Shown here: positions 1-7,752 of the stretch, in pieces
How positions within the stretch are numbered: the first letter of the stretch is position 1
How the letters are laid out: the number at the start of each line of letters is the position of its first letter
Assembly: GCA_963645945.1 (NCBI GenBank)
Contig: CAVIUA010000044.1
Coordinates: forward strand, 1-32,036
Direction: 5' to 3'
Source: CAG-877 sp963645945
Lineage (GTDB): Bacteria; Bacillota_I; Bacilli_A; RF39; UBA660
Length of the DNA: 32,036 bases
Made by a program: the position numbers and the translations under genes
Notes under the pieces: generated by a model
What the model was told of the DNA's origin: nothing
What the model saw: the letters and a program-made list of their open reading frames with translations, nothing else
The model's database searches: none

Positions 1-92
1 ATAATTTAACTTGTATTTGCTTTTTTATACTATCTACTCTATGGGGTGCATTTCATGAATTGTTTGCTTTTTTTTGTCATAAAATTAAATGA
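1..92 (+). CDS. C-terminal end of a membrane protein (partial)
   Basis: The reading frame that starts at base 3 is open from the window edge to a TGA at 90-92. It encodes about 29 residues with a hydrophobic stretch (ICFFILSTLWGAF) and a basic end (CHKIK), which fits the last membrane helix and cytoplasmic tail of a larger protein. The next gene starts 9 bases later, so the two are probably co-transcribed. The family cannot be identified from this fragment. Another frame also reads some way through this AT-rich stretch, so confidence is limited. Confidence 0.35.
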   Translation, partial: NLTCICFFILSTLWGAFHELFAFFCHKIK

Positions 93-101
93 GTTGATAA
101 T

Positions 102-962
102 ATGAAAAATACAATTGAATATTATTATAATTTTGAGAATGTATCATTATTAAAGTCTGGGAAAGAAACTTACATAAAGTATAAAAATGAAATATATATA
201 TTTAGTAAAATTACTAATCAAGAAGAAACTTTTGAAATATATAACATTACAATGAATATAGATGGTATATATAAAATAATTTTAAACAAGGATAACATCA
301 TTTTTACTTTGTATAAAAATGAATTCTATGTTTTAATGAGAGTTCCATCAAAACAAAATATGAATGTAAAACTAGGTGAAATTAAACTTCAAAATAAAAA
401 TTATAAGTTAGACAGAAGTGACTGGTATGATTTATGGACAAAGAAAAATGACTATTTTGAATATCAATACAAGCATTTAAAAAAATGTAACTACAAGATG
501 TTAGAAAGTCTAAATTACTATATAGGAATGGCGGAAAATGCAATATCATATATAACTCAAAATATTTCGGAAACTAAAAAAATTGAAGAAAAAAAGATAT
601 GCCACAAAAGAATAGAAAAAGAAAATTATTTAAATCCTTTGTTTTACGTAATTGATTATAGGGAAAGAGAATTAAGTGAATATTTAAAATATTTATTTCT
701 AAGCAAGAAATATTTAGATACTGATATAGAAAAGATTATTAAAAATTTTAGCTGTAATAAAGAGGAATATATAAGAGTGTTCAGCCGAATGCTATATCCA
801 AGTTTCTATTTTGATCAATATGAACTTATTATAAATGAAAATGCGAGCGAAAGTAAAATAACCGAAATAATAAAAAGAAGTACAGAATATGAAATGTACT
901 TGAAAGAAATATATATGATTATAAATAAATATGGAACAATAAAAAATGTAGATTGGTTATAA
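102..962 (+). CDS. Putative YutH/CotS-like spore-coat kinase-fold protein
   Basis: This gene encodes 286 residues with no signal peptide or membrane helix. The ATG at 102 follows a GAGTTGAT ribosome site. The N-terminal ~100 residues look like a beta-rich lobe. The segment DWYDLWTKKNDYFE (about 107-120) resembles the W..LW.KR.D conserved in the CotS/YutH branch of aminoglycoside-phosphotransferase-fold spore coat proteins. NPLFYVIDYRERELSEYLK (about 175-193) resembles the YutH core. No clear kinase catalytic loop (HxDxxxxN) is visible, as expected for this degenerate branch. The neighbouring nfuA and the spore-type genes elsewhere in the window agree with the call. It could be an unrelated hypothetical protein; I hold the family name loosely. 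Confidence 0.45.
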   Translation: MKNTIEYYYNFENVSLLKSGKETYIKYKNEIYIFSKITNQEETFEIYNITMNIDGIYKIILNKDNIIFTLYKNEFYVLMRVPSKQNMNVKLGEIKLQNKNYKLDRSDWYDLWTKKNDYFEYQYKHLKKCNYKMLESLNYYIGMAENAISYITQNISETKKIEEKKICHKRIEKENYLNPLFYVIDYRERELSEYLKYLFLSKKYLDTDIEKIIKNFSCNKEEYIRVFSRMLYPSFYFDQYELIINENASESKITEIIKRSTEYEMYLKEIYMIINKYGTIKNVDWL

Positions 963-970
963 AATTTTAA

Positions 971-1204
971 CTAATCTACATTTCTAACTTCTTTAATTTC
1001 AGGGATTTCATTTATCAATAGTTCCTCAATACCATCCTTTAAGGTTACGTCTAACATTGAACATTCTTGGCAAGCTCCCATAAGCTTAATATATACTACA
1101 TTGCCCTCGTACTTTACAAATTCAAGATTTCCACCATCGCTTATTAGAAATGGCCTGATTTTATCTATTACTACTTTAATTCTTGATTCTATGTCATCAT
1201 TCAT
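971..1204 (-). CDS. nfuA: NfuA/NifU C-terminal-domain Fe-S cluster carrier
   Basis: This is a 77-residue protein consisting of a single NifU C-terminal domain, which carries an assembled [4Fe-4S] cluster to client enzymes. The family signature is plain: IRPFLISDGGNLEFV near the N-terminus and GACQECSML with the CxxC cluster ligands about two thirds along. The ATG at 1204 is preferred over an upstream GTG at 1213, because the GTG lies inside the GGTGAT ribosome site that serves the ATG. It converges with the gene at 102-962, leaving only 8 bases between stops. The size matches Bacillus YutI, a stand-alone domain without the N-terminal degenerate A-type domain of E. coli NfuA. Confidence 0.9.
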   Translation of the reverse strand: MNDDIESRIKVVIDKIRPFLISDGGNLEFVKYEGNVVYIKLMGACQECSMLDVTLKDGIEELLINEIPEIKEVRNVD

Positions 1205-1287
1205 TTTTATCACCAGTAATATTATAACTTTAAAAAAAATATAAGTAAAGAAATTATAGAATCAAAATGCTTGTCTATAGTTTTTTG

Positions 1288-1379
1288 TTAGCACTGTAGA
1301 GTCGTAAATTTTTAGATTTAATTCCGTTATTTTATTAAAACGGACATTCAAATAAAAATTAACATTAGAACTGTAGAGT
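1288..1379. repeat. Pair of 15-bp direct repeats in the nfuA / S1-gene intergenic region
   Basis: TTAG(C/A)ACTGTAGAGT occurs at 1288-1302 and again at 1365-1379, 77 bases apart and differing at one base. A weak hairpin (TCCGTT 1323-1328 with AACGGA 1339-1344) lies between them. The second copy is just upstream of the promoter at 1392-1420. The pair could be an operator, but nothing shows which protein would bind. The rest of the 235-base gap (1205-1439) holds no gene that I can see. Confidence 0.4.
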
Positions 1380-1391
1380 AAAAAAGAGAAC

Positions 1392-1420
1392 TTGTTATGT
1401 CAAAATAAAAATGTTATAAT
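1392..1420 (+). promoter_or_regulatory. Sigma-A-type promoter for the S1-domain gene
   Basis: TTGTTA at 1392-1397 and TATAAT at 1415-1420 are separated by 17 bases. The start codon of the S1 gene lies 19 bases past the -10 box, so the transcript would have a very short leader with the GAAGGTG ribosome site. Confidence 0.7.
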
Positions 1421-1439
1421 ATCAAAGAAGGTGTATTAA

Positions 1440-1811
1440 ATGAAAAAATATAAAACGGGAGAAATAGTAACGGGATGTGTTACAGGAATAGAAAAGTATG
1501 GAATCTTTTTAAGTTTAGATGATTATTACAATGGCTTGATTCATATATCGGAAATATCAGATAATTTTGTTAGAAACATTCATGATTATGTCAAAATTGG
1601 CGAAACTATTAGTGCAAAAGTGTTGGAGGAAAATGAGAAAGAACATCATGTAAAATTGAGCATAAAGGGAATAGAATATAGAGAGTCGAAGATTTCTAAA
1701 GTGAAAATAATTGAAACGCCGTCTGGTTTTACCAATTTACAAAGTAAGTTAAATTATTGGATAAATAGTAAAATTGAAAGCCTAAGTAAAACTAGTATTG
1801 AAAAAAAATAA
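1440..1811 (+). CDS. Single S1-domain RNA-binding protein (YugI/CvfD/GSP13 type)
   Basis: This 123-residue protein has one S1 RNA-binding domain at about residues 4-75: KTGEIVTGCVTGIEKYGIFLSL, then GLIHISEIS and the closing VKLSIKGI strand. The C-terminal ~45 residues are charged, with no second domain. Small single-S1 proteins of this design in Bacilli associate with ribosomes and act as post-transcriptional regulators or stress proteins. The gene has its own promoter and is followed closely by the promoter of the first tRNA cluster. The start at 1440 has a good GAAGGTG site. Confidence 0.8.
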   Translation: MKKYKTGEIVTGCVTGIEKYGIFLSLDDYYNGLIHISEISDNFVRNIHDYVKIGETISAKVLEENEKEHHVKLSIKGIEYRESKISKVKIIETPSGFTNLQSKLNYWINSKIESLSKTSIEKK

Positions 1812-1830
1812 AAAAAATATTATATAAAGG

Positions 1831-1859
1831 TTGACAAAGCTTGCATTACTTGGTATATT
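1831..1859 (+). promoter_or_regulatory. Promoter of tRNA cluster 1
   Basis: TTGACA at 1831-1836, a 17-base spacer, and TATATT at 1854-1859 preceded by TG at 1851-1852 (extended -10). The first tRNA begins 25 bases downstream. This is a near-consensus housekeeping promoter suited to stable RNA. Confidence 0.8.
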
Positions 1860-1883
1860 AAATACTGTCAACTGGTTATTTTT

Positions 1884-1960
1884 GGGCGATTAGCTCAGTT
1901 GGTTAGAGCACTTGCCTTACAAGCAAGGGGTCATAGGTTCGAGTCCTATATCGCCCACCA
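1884..1960 (+). tRNA. tRNA-Val (anticodon TAC)
   Basis: Cloverleaf with acceptor GGGCGAT/ATCGCCC, encoded CCA, T-arm GGTTCGAGTCC and anticodon loop CTTACAA giving TAC. This tRNA decodes the GTA codon that appears to be the specifier of the valS T-box in this window. Confidence 0.95.
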
Positions 1961-1972
1961 TTTTAATGTTAT

Positions 1973-2048
<76 letters not shown>

Positions 2049-2056
2049 TTTTTTTT

Positions 2057-2141
2057 GGAGAGGTAGCGAAGAGGCTAAACGCGACAGACTGTAAATCTGT
2101 TCTCATTGAGTTCGATGGTTCGAATCCATCTCTCTCCACCA
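2057..2141 (+). tRNA. tRNA-Tyr (anticodon GTA)
   Basis: 85 bases with the long variable arm expected of bacterial tyrosine tRNA. The acceptor is GGAGAGG and the anticodon is GTA in the loop between CAGA and TCTG. CCA is encoded. Confidence 0.95.
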
Positions 2142-2149
2142 CTTAAGTT

Positions 2150-2224
2150 TGCCTCGTAGCCAAGTGGTAAGGCATCAGACTTTGACTCTGACATGCGTTA
2201 GTTCGAATCTAACCGAGGCAGCCA
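2150..2224 (+). tRNA. tRNA-Gln (anticodon TTG)
   Basis: The acceptor is TGCCTCG/CGAGGCA with discriminator G and encoded CCA; the start is set at 2150 so that the first pair is T-A. The anticodon loop CTTTGAC gives TTG. A G discriminator and a weak first pair are normal for glutamine tRNA. Confidence 0.93.
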
Positions 2225-2236
2225 TTTTATTTATAT

Positions 2237-2312
2237 GATCTGTTAGCTCAGTCGGTAGAGCATTTGACTTTTAATCAAAGGGTCATGAGTTCGAATCTCA
2301 TACAGGTCACCA
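2237..2312 (+). tRNA. tRNA-Lys (anticodon TTT)
   Basis: Acceptor GATCTGT with ACAGGTC, anticodon loop CTTTTAA giving TTT, encoded CCA. Confidence 0.95.
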
Positions 2313-2314
2313 GT

Positions 2315-2403
2315 GCCTGAGTGGCGGAATTGGTAGACGCACAGGACTTAAAATCCTGCGAGAATCAACCCTCGTGCCGGTTCAAGTCCGGCCTTAGGCA
2401 CCA
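2315..2403 (+). tRNA. tRNA-Leu (anticodon TAA)
   Basis: 89 bases with a long variable arm. The acceptor is GCCTGAG/CTTAGGC, discriminator A, encoded CCA. The loop CTTAAAA gives anticodon TAA. Last gene of cluster 1. Confidence 0.95.
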
Positions 2404-2414
2404 ATCGATATAAC

Positions 2415-2440
2415 ACGAGCTATTTATGTAGCTCGTTTTA
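2415..2440 (+). terminator. Rho-independent terminator of tRNA cluster 1
   Basis: ACGAGCTA (2415-2422) pairs with TAGCTCGT (2429-2436) around a six-base loop and is followed by a T-rich tail. The 2441-2557 interval up to the next promoter shows nothing further. Confidence 0.8.
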
Positions 2441-2557
2441 TAATTATATAAAAAAATCTCAAATAAAAATGTAAGTACTAATTTAAAATATTAAATTTTA
2501 CTTTAGAGTGGAATTTACTTTTGCAACTGATAAATAATAAAAAAGTCATAAAATTTG

Positions 2558-2587
2558 TTGACATGTATAAAATTACTATGATATAAT
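2558..2587 (+). promoter_or_regulatory. Promoter of tRNA cluster 2
   Basis: TTGACA at 2558-2563, an 18-base spacer and TATAAT at 2582-2587, with TGA just before the -10 (extended -10). tRNA-Ser starts 28 bases further on. Confidence 0.82.
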
Positions 2588-2615
2588 CTATTTGTCGTCT
2601 GAAATAGTGATGATT

Positions 2616-2708
2616 GGAGGAATACCCAAGTCTGGTTGAAGGGACCGGTCTTGAAAACCGGGAGGTCGTGCAAGCGACGCAGGGGTTCGAATCCCTTTTC
2701 CTCCGCCA
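2616..2708 (+). tRNA. tRNA-Ser (anticodon TGA)
   Basis: 93 bases with a long variable arm. The acceptor is GGAGGAA with TTCCTCC, discriminator G and encoded CCA. The loop between CCGGT and ACCGG gives anticodon TGA. Confidence 0.95.
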
Positions 2709-2714
2709 ATATAT

Positions 2715-2791
<77 letters not shown>

Positions 2792-2795
2792 AAAT

Positions 2796-2872
2796 GGTCT
2801 CATGGTGCAGCTGGTTAACACGTCTGCCTGTCACGCAGAAGATCGCGGGTTCGAGTCCCGTTGAGACCGCCA
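2796..2872 (+). tRNA. tRNA-Asp (anticodon GTC)
   Basis: Acceptor GGTCTCA/TGAGACC, discriminator G, encoded CCA. The loop CTGTCAC gives anticodon GTC. Confidence 0.95.
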
Positions 2873-2877
2873 TATAT

Positions 2878-2953
2878 GGCTTCATAGCTCAGTCGGTAGA
2901 GCAAGGGACTGAAAATCCCTGTGTCGCTGGTTCGATTCCCGCTGGAGCCACCA
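2878..2953 (+). tRNA. tRNA-Phe (anticodon GAA)
   Basis: Acceptor GGCTTCA with TGGAGCC, discriminator A, encoded CCA. The loop CTGAAAA gives anticodon GAA. The gap to the next tRNA (49 bases) is longer than the others in the cluster; I see no convincing second promoter in it. Confidence 0.95.
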
Positions 2954-3002
2954 ATTTTTAAATTTTATTGAGACGTGTTTAACTGAGTATATTGTCGGTT
3001 AT

Positions 3003-3079
3003 GCGCCCGTAGCTCAGTTGGATAGAGTGTTTGGCTACGAACCAAAAGGTCAGGGGTTCGAATCCCTTCGAGCGCACCA
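3003..3079 (+). tRNA. tRNA-Arg (anticodon ACG)
   Basis: Acceptor GCGCCCG with CGAGCGC, encoded CCA. The loop CTACGAA gives anticodon ACG, the usual inosine-modified arginine tRNA. Confidence 0.95.
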
Positions 3080-3084
3080 TATAA

Positions 3085-3161
3085 CGGGAAGTGGCTCAAC
3101 TTGGTAGAGCACTTGGTTTGGGACCAAGGGGTTGCAGGTTCAAATCCTGTCTTCCCGACCA
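3085..3161 (+). tRNA. tRNA-Pro (anticodon TGG)
   Basis: Acceptor CGGGAAG/CTTCCCG, discriminator A, encoded CCA. The stem CTTGG/CCAAG encloses loop TTTGGGA, giving anticodon TGG. Last gene of cluster 2. Confidence 0.95.
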
Positions 3162-3171
3162 GTATGTAATT

Positions 3172-3196
3172 AACATTGCTAAAGCAATGTTTTTTT
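3172..3196 (+). terminator. Terminator of tRNA cluster 2
   Basis: AACATTGC (3172-3179) and GCAATGTT (3184-3191) form an eight-pair stem with a TAAA loop, followed by a T run. Confidence 0.85.
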
Positions 3197-3230
3197 GTCT
3201 TATAGGAAAGTTCAAAGTAGAAAGGAAATA

Positions 3231-3266
3231 AAAATACCAAGCATAAGAAAAATATCTTGGTATTTT
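3231..3266. other. Perfect 11-bp inverted repeat
   Basis: AAAATACCAAG (3231-3241) and CTTGGTATTTT (3256-3266) form a perfect stem. On the minus strand the hairpin runs into TTTTTATTTCC, so it could act as a second minus-strand terminator beyond the nuclease gene. Apart from this and the hairpin at 3389-3423, the 3197-3444 interval shows no gene that I can support. Confidence 0.5.
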
Positions 3267-3388
3267 AAGTAAAAACAAGATTATTTTTTATGACTTAAAA
3301 ACATATATATATAAACGAAACAATATAATTAATGAAAAATGGTGATAATATTTTTATAAAAATGGAAAATTTTACCAATAAAAATAAA

Positions 3389-3423
3389 AAGTACTTCATT
3401 TGATTTATCAAACTAAAGTACTT
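3389..3423 (-). terminator. Terminator of the restriction-endonuclease gene
   Basis: AAGTACTT at 3389-3396 and again at 3416-3423 pair with each other, with an inner TTTGA/TCAAA stem between them. On the minus strand the hairpin is followed by TTTTATTTTT, just past the stop of the endonuclease gene. Confidence 0.7.
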
Positions 3424-3444
3424 AATCATACGTCGTTACTTAAT

Positions 3445-4182
3445 CTACAAATTATAAAATAAGCAATCAATGTCATCAGACTGTATTTCAAAACTAGTTC
3501 CATGATCATAATATTTACCAAGCTTAGGTCCGGATCTGTATACACCAACCTTAAAGCTAACTCTAATGATGCCTTTTTCAAGTAAGAAAAGAAATGTTTC
3601 AAAATCTCTCAATTTCAACCATTTAATATCATAGTATAAAAAATACACTTTATTATGACAAAACTTTCGCTTAGCAAAAACAAAAGCCAAGTAAGTTAAC
3701 TTAGTTTCTAAACGTTTTTTTAATAATTCAAAACTCCAATAACTTTGTTTATCAATAATAACATTATTATTGTCATACACAACAAAATATACCCTTTTTT
3801 CAATATAATCAACTTCTAGCTTAAATTTCCACTTTTTACCAATTTTTGTAGATCTATCAGCACGCACAATGCCAAAAAAGATTTTAGCATCCGTACATAT
3901 TTCATCATACATACCATAATTTTCAGAAATTCTTTTCATTTCAAATGGAAATGGACCATCAAACGTCGAACTAAAAAGCGTCACATATTTATACAGGTTA
4001 TTTTGTTTTGTTTTTATTTCGATTCCGTTAAAATCTGGATTCTCGGAACGATTAGGACTCAACCCTAATTCTTTTTCAAATGTAATACCAACGTTTCCAC
4101 GTCCGTTAGAACTCGCTTCTATCCAGCCTTTATTTTTGATTTCTTTAAATTTAGATTTAAGTACAACAATATTTTGTTCCAT
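3445..4182 (-). CDS. MvaI/BcnI-family restriction endonuclease (orphan)
   Basis: This 245-residue protein matches the whole-length MvaI/BcnI fold, a PD-(D/E)xK nuclease that acts as a monomer on short pseudo-palindromic sites. The catalytic core is near the N-terminus: GNVGITFEKELGL (E of helix 1, about 30-42), then ENPDFNGIEIKTKQ (about 47-60), with the Asp and the E-x-K triad. HGTSFEI near the C-terminus may be part of the DNA-contact region. The ATG at 4182 has a GAGGTGATAAATT ribosome site. No methyltransferase, specificity subunit or Vsr gene is in the window, so the enzyme is either unpaired here or matched elsewhere. Its place directly behind a tRNA array is typical of acquired genes. 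The exact recognition site cannot be read from the sequence. Confidence 0.8.
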   Translation of the reverse strand: MEQNIVVLKSKFKEIKNKGWIEASSNGRGNVGITFEKELGLSPNRSENPDFNGIEIKTKQNNLYKYVTLFSSTFDGPFPFEMKRISENYGMYDEICTDAKIFFGIVRADRSTKIGKKWKFKLEVDYIEKRVYFVVYDNNNVIIDKQSYWSFELLKKRLETKLTYLAFVFAKRKFCHNKVYFLYYDIKWLKLRDFETFLFLLEKGIIRVSFKVGVYRSGPKLGKYYDHGTSFEIQSDDIDCLFYNL

Positions 4183-4292
4183 AATTTATCACCTCATAAT
4201 TATTATTCTAAAAAAAATAACTTTTCCTATAAAAATAATAACTAGCAATAAAAATTTTATTTTAATAGCATATAATTCTTTAGGTGGTTAAA

Positions 4293-5345
4293 ATGAAAAA
4301 AATTTTTTTGATAACAATCATTACTATAATATTTTTATTTCCCATTAAACCTTATGCAAAGGCCACATCGACAATTGCAATGGATTTAGACACTGGGAGA
4401 GTATTATACAGTAACAATATAAATGAAAAAAGACTTATAGCATCAATAACAAAAGTTTTAACTGCGATAATAGTATTGGAAACCGTCAATATAGAAAAAG
4501 AGGTAGAAGTAGGTACAGAAGTACTAAAAATGTATGGTACAAACATATATATAGAACCCGGAGAAAGAATAACAATAAAAGACTTATTATATGGTTTACT
4601 ATTAAGATCAGGAAATGATGCAGCCGTAACACTAGCCGTAGCAACGGCAGAAAGCGAAGAAAAATTTGTAGAATTAATGAACCAAAAAGCAAAAAAAATT
4701 GGAATGAAAAATAGTACTTTTGAAAATCCACACGGACTAGATGAAGATACCAAAAATTACTCAACAGCTTACGACATGGCACTCTTATCTAAGTACGCAT
4801 ATAAAAATAAGACATATAGACAAATCTCATCAACAAAAAAATATGAAACCACAACTATCAACAAAACATATCTATGGTACAACAGAAATAGATTGCTAAA
4901 TAATTACAAGTATTGCACCGGAGGAAAAAACGGTTATACTCCAAGTGCAGGTAAAACTTTAATAACAACAGCAAACAAAAACAACCTGAACTTAACCATA
5001 GTAACATTAAATGACGACAGTAAATACGAAACTCATTAAAAACTATATGAACAATTATTTGCTGAATACGAAAATTATAAAATAGTAGATAAAAATAATT
5101 TTGACGTAAAAAGTAAAAACAAAGACGAAATATTATATCTAAAAAAGTCCTTTTCATATCCATTAACCAAAAAGGAAATATCTAAAATAAAAACACTTGT
5201 AACATTCACGGATAATTCAAAAAACACCGCTGGGATCATAAAAATATACCTAGATGACAAAAAAATAGGTCAACTAGATATATATAAGAAAGCACAAAAA
5301 AAGAAGAAAAACTTTCTTCTAAAAATCAAAAATTTATTTACTTGA
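4293..5345 (+). pseudogene. D-alanyl-D-alanine carboxypeptidase interrupted by an in-frame TAA
   Basis: This is a secreted low-molecular-weight penicillin-binding protein that trims the peptidoglycan stem peptide. A signal peptide (MKKIFLITIITIIFLF) precedes the serine-peptidase motifs SITK (51-54), SGN (106-108) and KNG (212-214), the last replacing the usual KTG. A TAA at 5037-5039 ends the frame after 248 residues. The same frame stays open for another ~100 codons to a TGA at 5343-5345 and reads as a normal continuation: KLYEQLFAEYENYK, then a beta-rich C-terminal domain like that of DacA/DacF. The 248-residue product retains all three catalytic motifs but loses the last helix and the C-terminal domain. 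Explanations are a recent nonsense mutation, a base error or readthrough. The start at 4293 is preferred to a GTG at 4284 that lies inside the ribosome site. Confidence 0.8.
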
Positions 5346-6251
5346 AAGCCTAAAAAAGTTAACACTTGGCTGACACATAAATCTCACACCAGAGCCATTG
5401 GTACCAATTCCAGATGATATAAAAAGTTTACGATTTGAAAATACATATTTTTCATCATAATATTCCATAGCACCATCACTCTTAAGTAAACCATTAACAA
5501 ATGGTAGTTTTACGTATCCATTATGAGAATGACCAGCAAGCAACAAGTCGGTATTATTATTTTTTAATACATAATCAGTTAAATCTGGCTCATGAAAAAT
5601 AACAATACTATATAAATTAGAATTACTATTGCTTTCTTTAAAATAACTGAATGCCGTATCAATATCATAATTATTACTTAACAAACTAGAAATTCCAATT
5701 ATAATAATTGGTGTTTCATCACCATCGTAAACTAAATCATAAGAATTATCAAGCAGATTAAAACCAGCTTGCTTAATAATACTTGAATAATCATCACTAT
5801 CCTCATCACCAAAGACAGAGTATTTACCTATACTTGCCTTTAATTTAGAAATTTCATGAATAAGTTTTTCTTTATCTTTATCCGAAATGTTGTAATTTTT
5901 TTCGATCAAATCCCCAGTAAATATAACAATATCAGGATTTCTAGAATTAATTATTTTTACAAGTTCTTTTACCTCATCTAGAAAAATAGTAGAACCATAA
6001 TGCAAATCGGAAAATTGAACAACTTTAAGGCCATTAAAACTATCTGGAATTTTCTCATTTACAATTCGTTCTTCTTTGACCAATATTTTTTTCGTAAATA
6101 TATAATCATTTAAAATATAAAAAGTAGAAAAAATAATTACTAAAGCAAGAATTATCTTAAAAGTAATACATACAACTTTTTTTCTTTTTTCTCTTCGCTC
6201 TTCACTAATAATCTCGGATTGTTTAGTCTTATTCAGTTCCTCTCTAGTCAT
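5334..6251 (-). CDS. Membrane-anchored metallophosphoesterase (YkuE/YaeI-like)
   Basis: This 305-residue protein has a charged N-terminus, one membrane helix (about 27-50) and a calcineurin-like phosphoesterase domain facing outward. Metal-binding motifs are in order: FSDLHYG (DxH), FTGDLIE (GDxxE-like), a long insert, VIFHEPD, and GHSHNG near the end (GHxH). This is the YkuE/YaeI type, membrane-associated phosphoesterases linked to lipid or cell-wall substrates; the actual substrate is unknown. The start ATG follows GGTGATAATAA. Its 3' end overlaps that of the convergent carboxypeptidase gene by 12 bases, counting the latter's distal stop. Confidence 0.85.
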   Translation of the reverse strand: MTREELNKTKQSEIISEERREKRKKVVCITFKIILALVIIFSTFYILNDYIFTKKILVKEERIVNEKIPDSFNGLKVVQFSDLHYGSTIFLDEVKELVKIINSRNPDIVIFTGDLIEKNYNISDKDKEKLIHEISKLKASIGKYSVFGDEDSDDYSSIIKQAGFNLLDNSYDLVYDGDETPIIIIGISSLLSNNYDIDTAFSYFKESNSNSNLYSIVIFHEPDLTDYVLKNNNTDLLLAGHSHNGYVKLPFVNGLLKSDGAMEYYDEKYVFSNRKLFISSGIGTNGSGVRFMCQPSVNFFRLSSK

Positions 6252-6339
6252 TTATTATCACCAAGTATATTGTATCATACATTTTATAATTAATTAGTAA
6301 AAAAATAAAAGTTATGGTAAAATTATACTGGGTGATAAA

Positions 6340-7752
6340 ATGAAATATGATGTAGTGATTGTAGGTGCTGGACCAGCCGGTCTATTCAACGCATATGAAC
6401 TAATAATCAATAATCCAAAATTAAAAATAGCAATTTTAGAAAAAGGATTTTTTGTAAAGAAAAGGGTTTGTCCAATGATAAAGCAAGGAGTACCATGCAA
6501 AAACTGTAATCCATGTGCCATATTATCTGGCTATGGTGGAGCAGGAACCTTCTCAGACGGCAAACTGAATTTTATACCAAAACTTGGTAAAAGTGACCTA
6601 ACAAAATACATGAGTGAGAGCGAAGCTTATAAATTAATAGACGAAACAGAAATAATTTTTAACAAATTTAATATGGATGCTGAAGTATATCCAAGTAATT
6701 TAGATTTTGCCTCAGAAATAAGAAAAAAAGTAACAGTAGCCGGGGCTAAACTCTTAATTATAAAACAAAAGCATCTAGGCAGTGACCATTTGCCAGAATA
6801 CATAGAAGGAATTTGCAAATTCTTAGCAGACAAAGGCGTTTCATTAATAGAAAAATCAGATGTTACAGACATAAAAACAATAAATGAAGAAGAACATGAA
6901 ATAACTTATTTGGATCCATCAAAAAAGGAAAAATCCATAATATCTAAAAATGTTGTCATTGCACCAGGACGTACAGGAGCAAAATGGATACAAGACTTTG
7001 CCGATAAACACAATATACCATATCTATCACAAAGTATAGAAATCGGCGTTAGAGTAGAAGTCAGAAAAGACATAATGGAAGAAATTACCAATGTCATATA
7101 TGATCCAACTATATTTATAAAGACTAAAACATATTCAGATGAAATTAGAACATTCTGTACTAATCCAGGAGGTTTTGTAGCAAAAGAAAATTATTATGGC
7201 TACATATGTGTCAACGGACACGCCTTAAAAGATACAAAAAGTAACAATACCAATTTTGCTTTTATAAGTAAGGTTAATTTAACAGAACCAGTTACTAACA
7301 CCAGACTATATGGCGAATCAATTGCCAAAATCGCCAATGTACTAGGTGATGGTAAACCAATAATACAGTCATTAAAAGACCTAAAAAATGGTCGACGCAG
7401 TGAATGGCATCGTATAAATAAAGGTTTCATCGAGCCAACACTAAAGGACTGTGTAGCTGGAGATTTAGCACTAGTTATGCCGCATAGAATCATTACAAAT
7501 ATTTTAGAAGGCCTAGAAACACTTGACAAAATAATACCAGGAGTTGCCAATGATGATACATTACTATACGGACCAGAAATTAAATTTTTCAGTAATGAAA
7601 TCGCAACCGACAACAATTTCAAACTAAATAATGATAACATATACTTTATAGGTGATGGTGCTGGAAAAGCTGGAAATATCGTAACGGCAGCAGCCACAGG
7701 ATTAGTAGCAGCAAGAGACATACTAGAAAGGACAAAGAAAAATGCAAAATAA
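6340..7752 (+). CDS. FAD-dependent oxidoreductase (COG2509 type)
   Basis: The 470-residue protein begins with a Rossmann FAD motif, VGAGPAGLFNAYEL (about 8-21). A Cys-rich segment follows, CPMIKQGVPCKNCNPC (about 45-60), then GYGGAGTFSDGKLN. The C-terminal FAD-contact motif FIGDGAGKAGNIVTAAATG is at about 440-458. This arrangement is that of the widespread but poorly characterised FAD-dependent dehydrogenases of COG2509. The substrate is unknown. The start is preceded by GGTGATAAA. The stop overlaps the start of the following cyclophilin gene by 11 bases, so the two are translationally linked. Confidence 0.88.
   Translation: MKYDVVIVGAGPAGLFNAYELIINNPKLKIAILEKGFFVKKRVCPMIKQGVPCKNCNPCAILSGYGGAGTFSDGKLNFIPKLGKSDLTKYMSESEAYKLIDETEIIFNKFNMDAEVYPSNLDFASEIRKKVTVAGAKLLIIKQKHLGSDHLPEYIEGICKFLADKGVSLIEKSDVTDIKTINEEEHEITYLDPSKKEKSIISKNVVIAPGRTGAKWIQDFADKHNIPYLSQSIEIGVRVEVRKDIMEEITNVIYDPTIFIKTKTYSDEIRTFCTNPGGFVAKENYYGYICVNGHALKDTKSNNTNFAFISKVNLTEPVTNTRLYGESIAKIANVLGDGKPIIQSLKDLKNGRRSEWHRINKGFIEPTLKDCVAGDLALVMPHRIITNILEGLETLDKIIPGVANDDTLLYGPEIKFFSNEIATDNNFKLNNDNIYFIGDGAGKAGNIVTAAATGLVAARDILERTKKNAK

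Noticed and set aside
3343..3411. Short ORF (MENFTNKNKKYFI) behind a GGTGATAAT site
   Set aside because: Only 13 codons, low complexity, and it runs into the terminator hairpin of the convergent nuclease gene.
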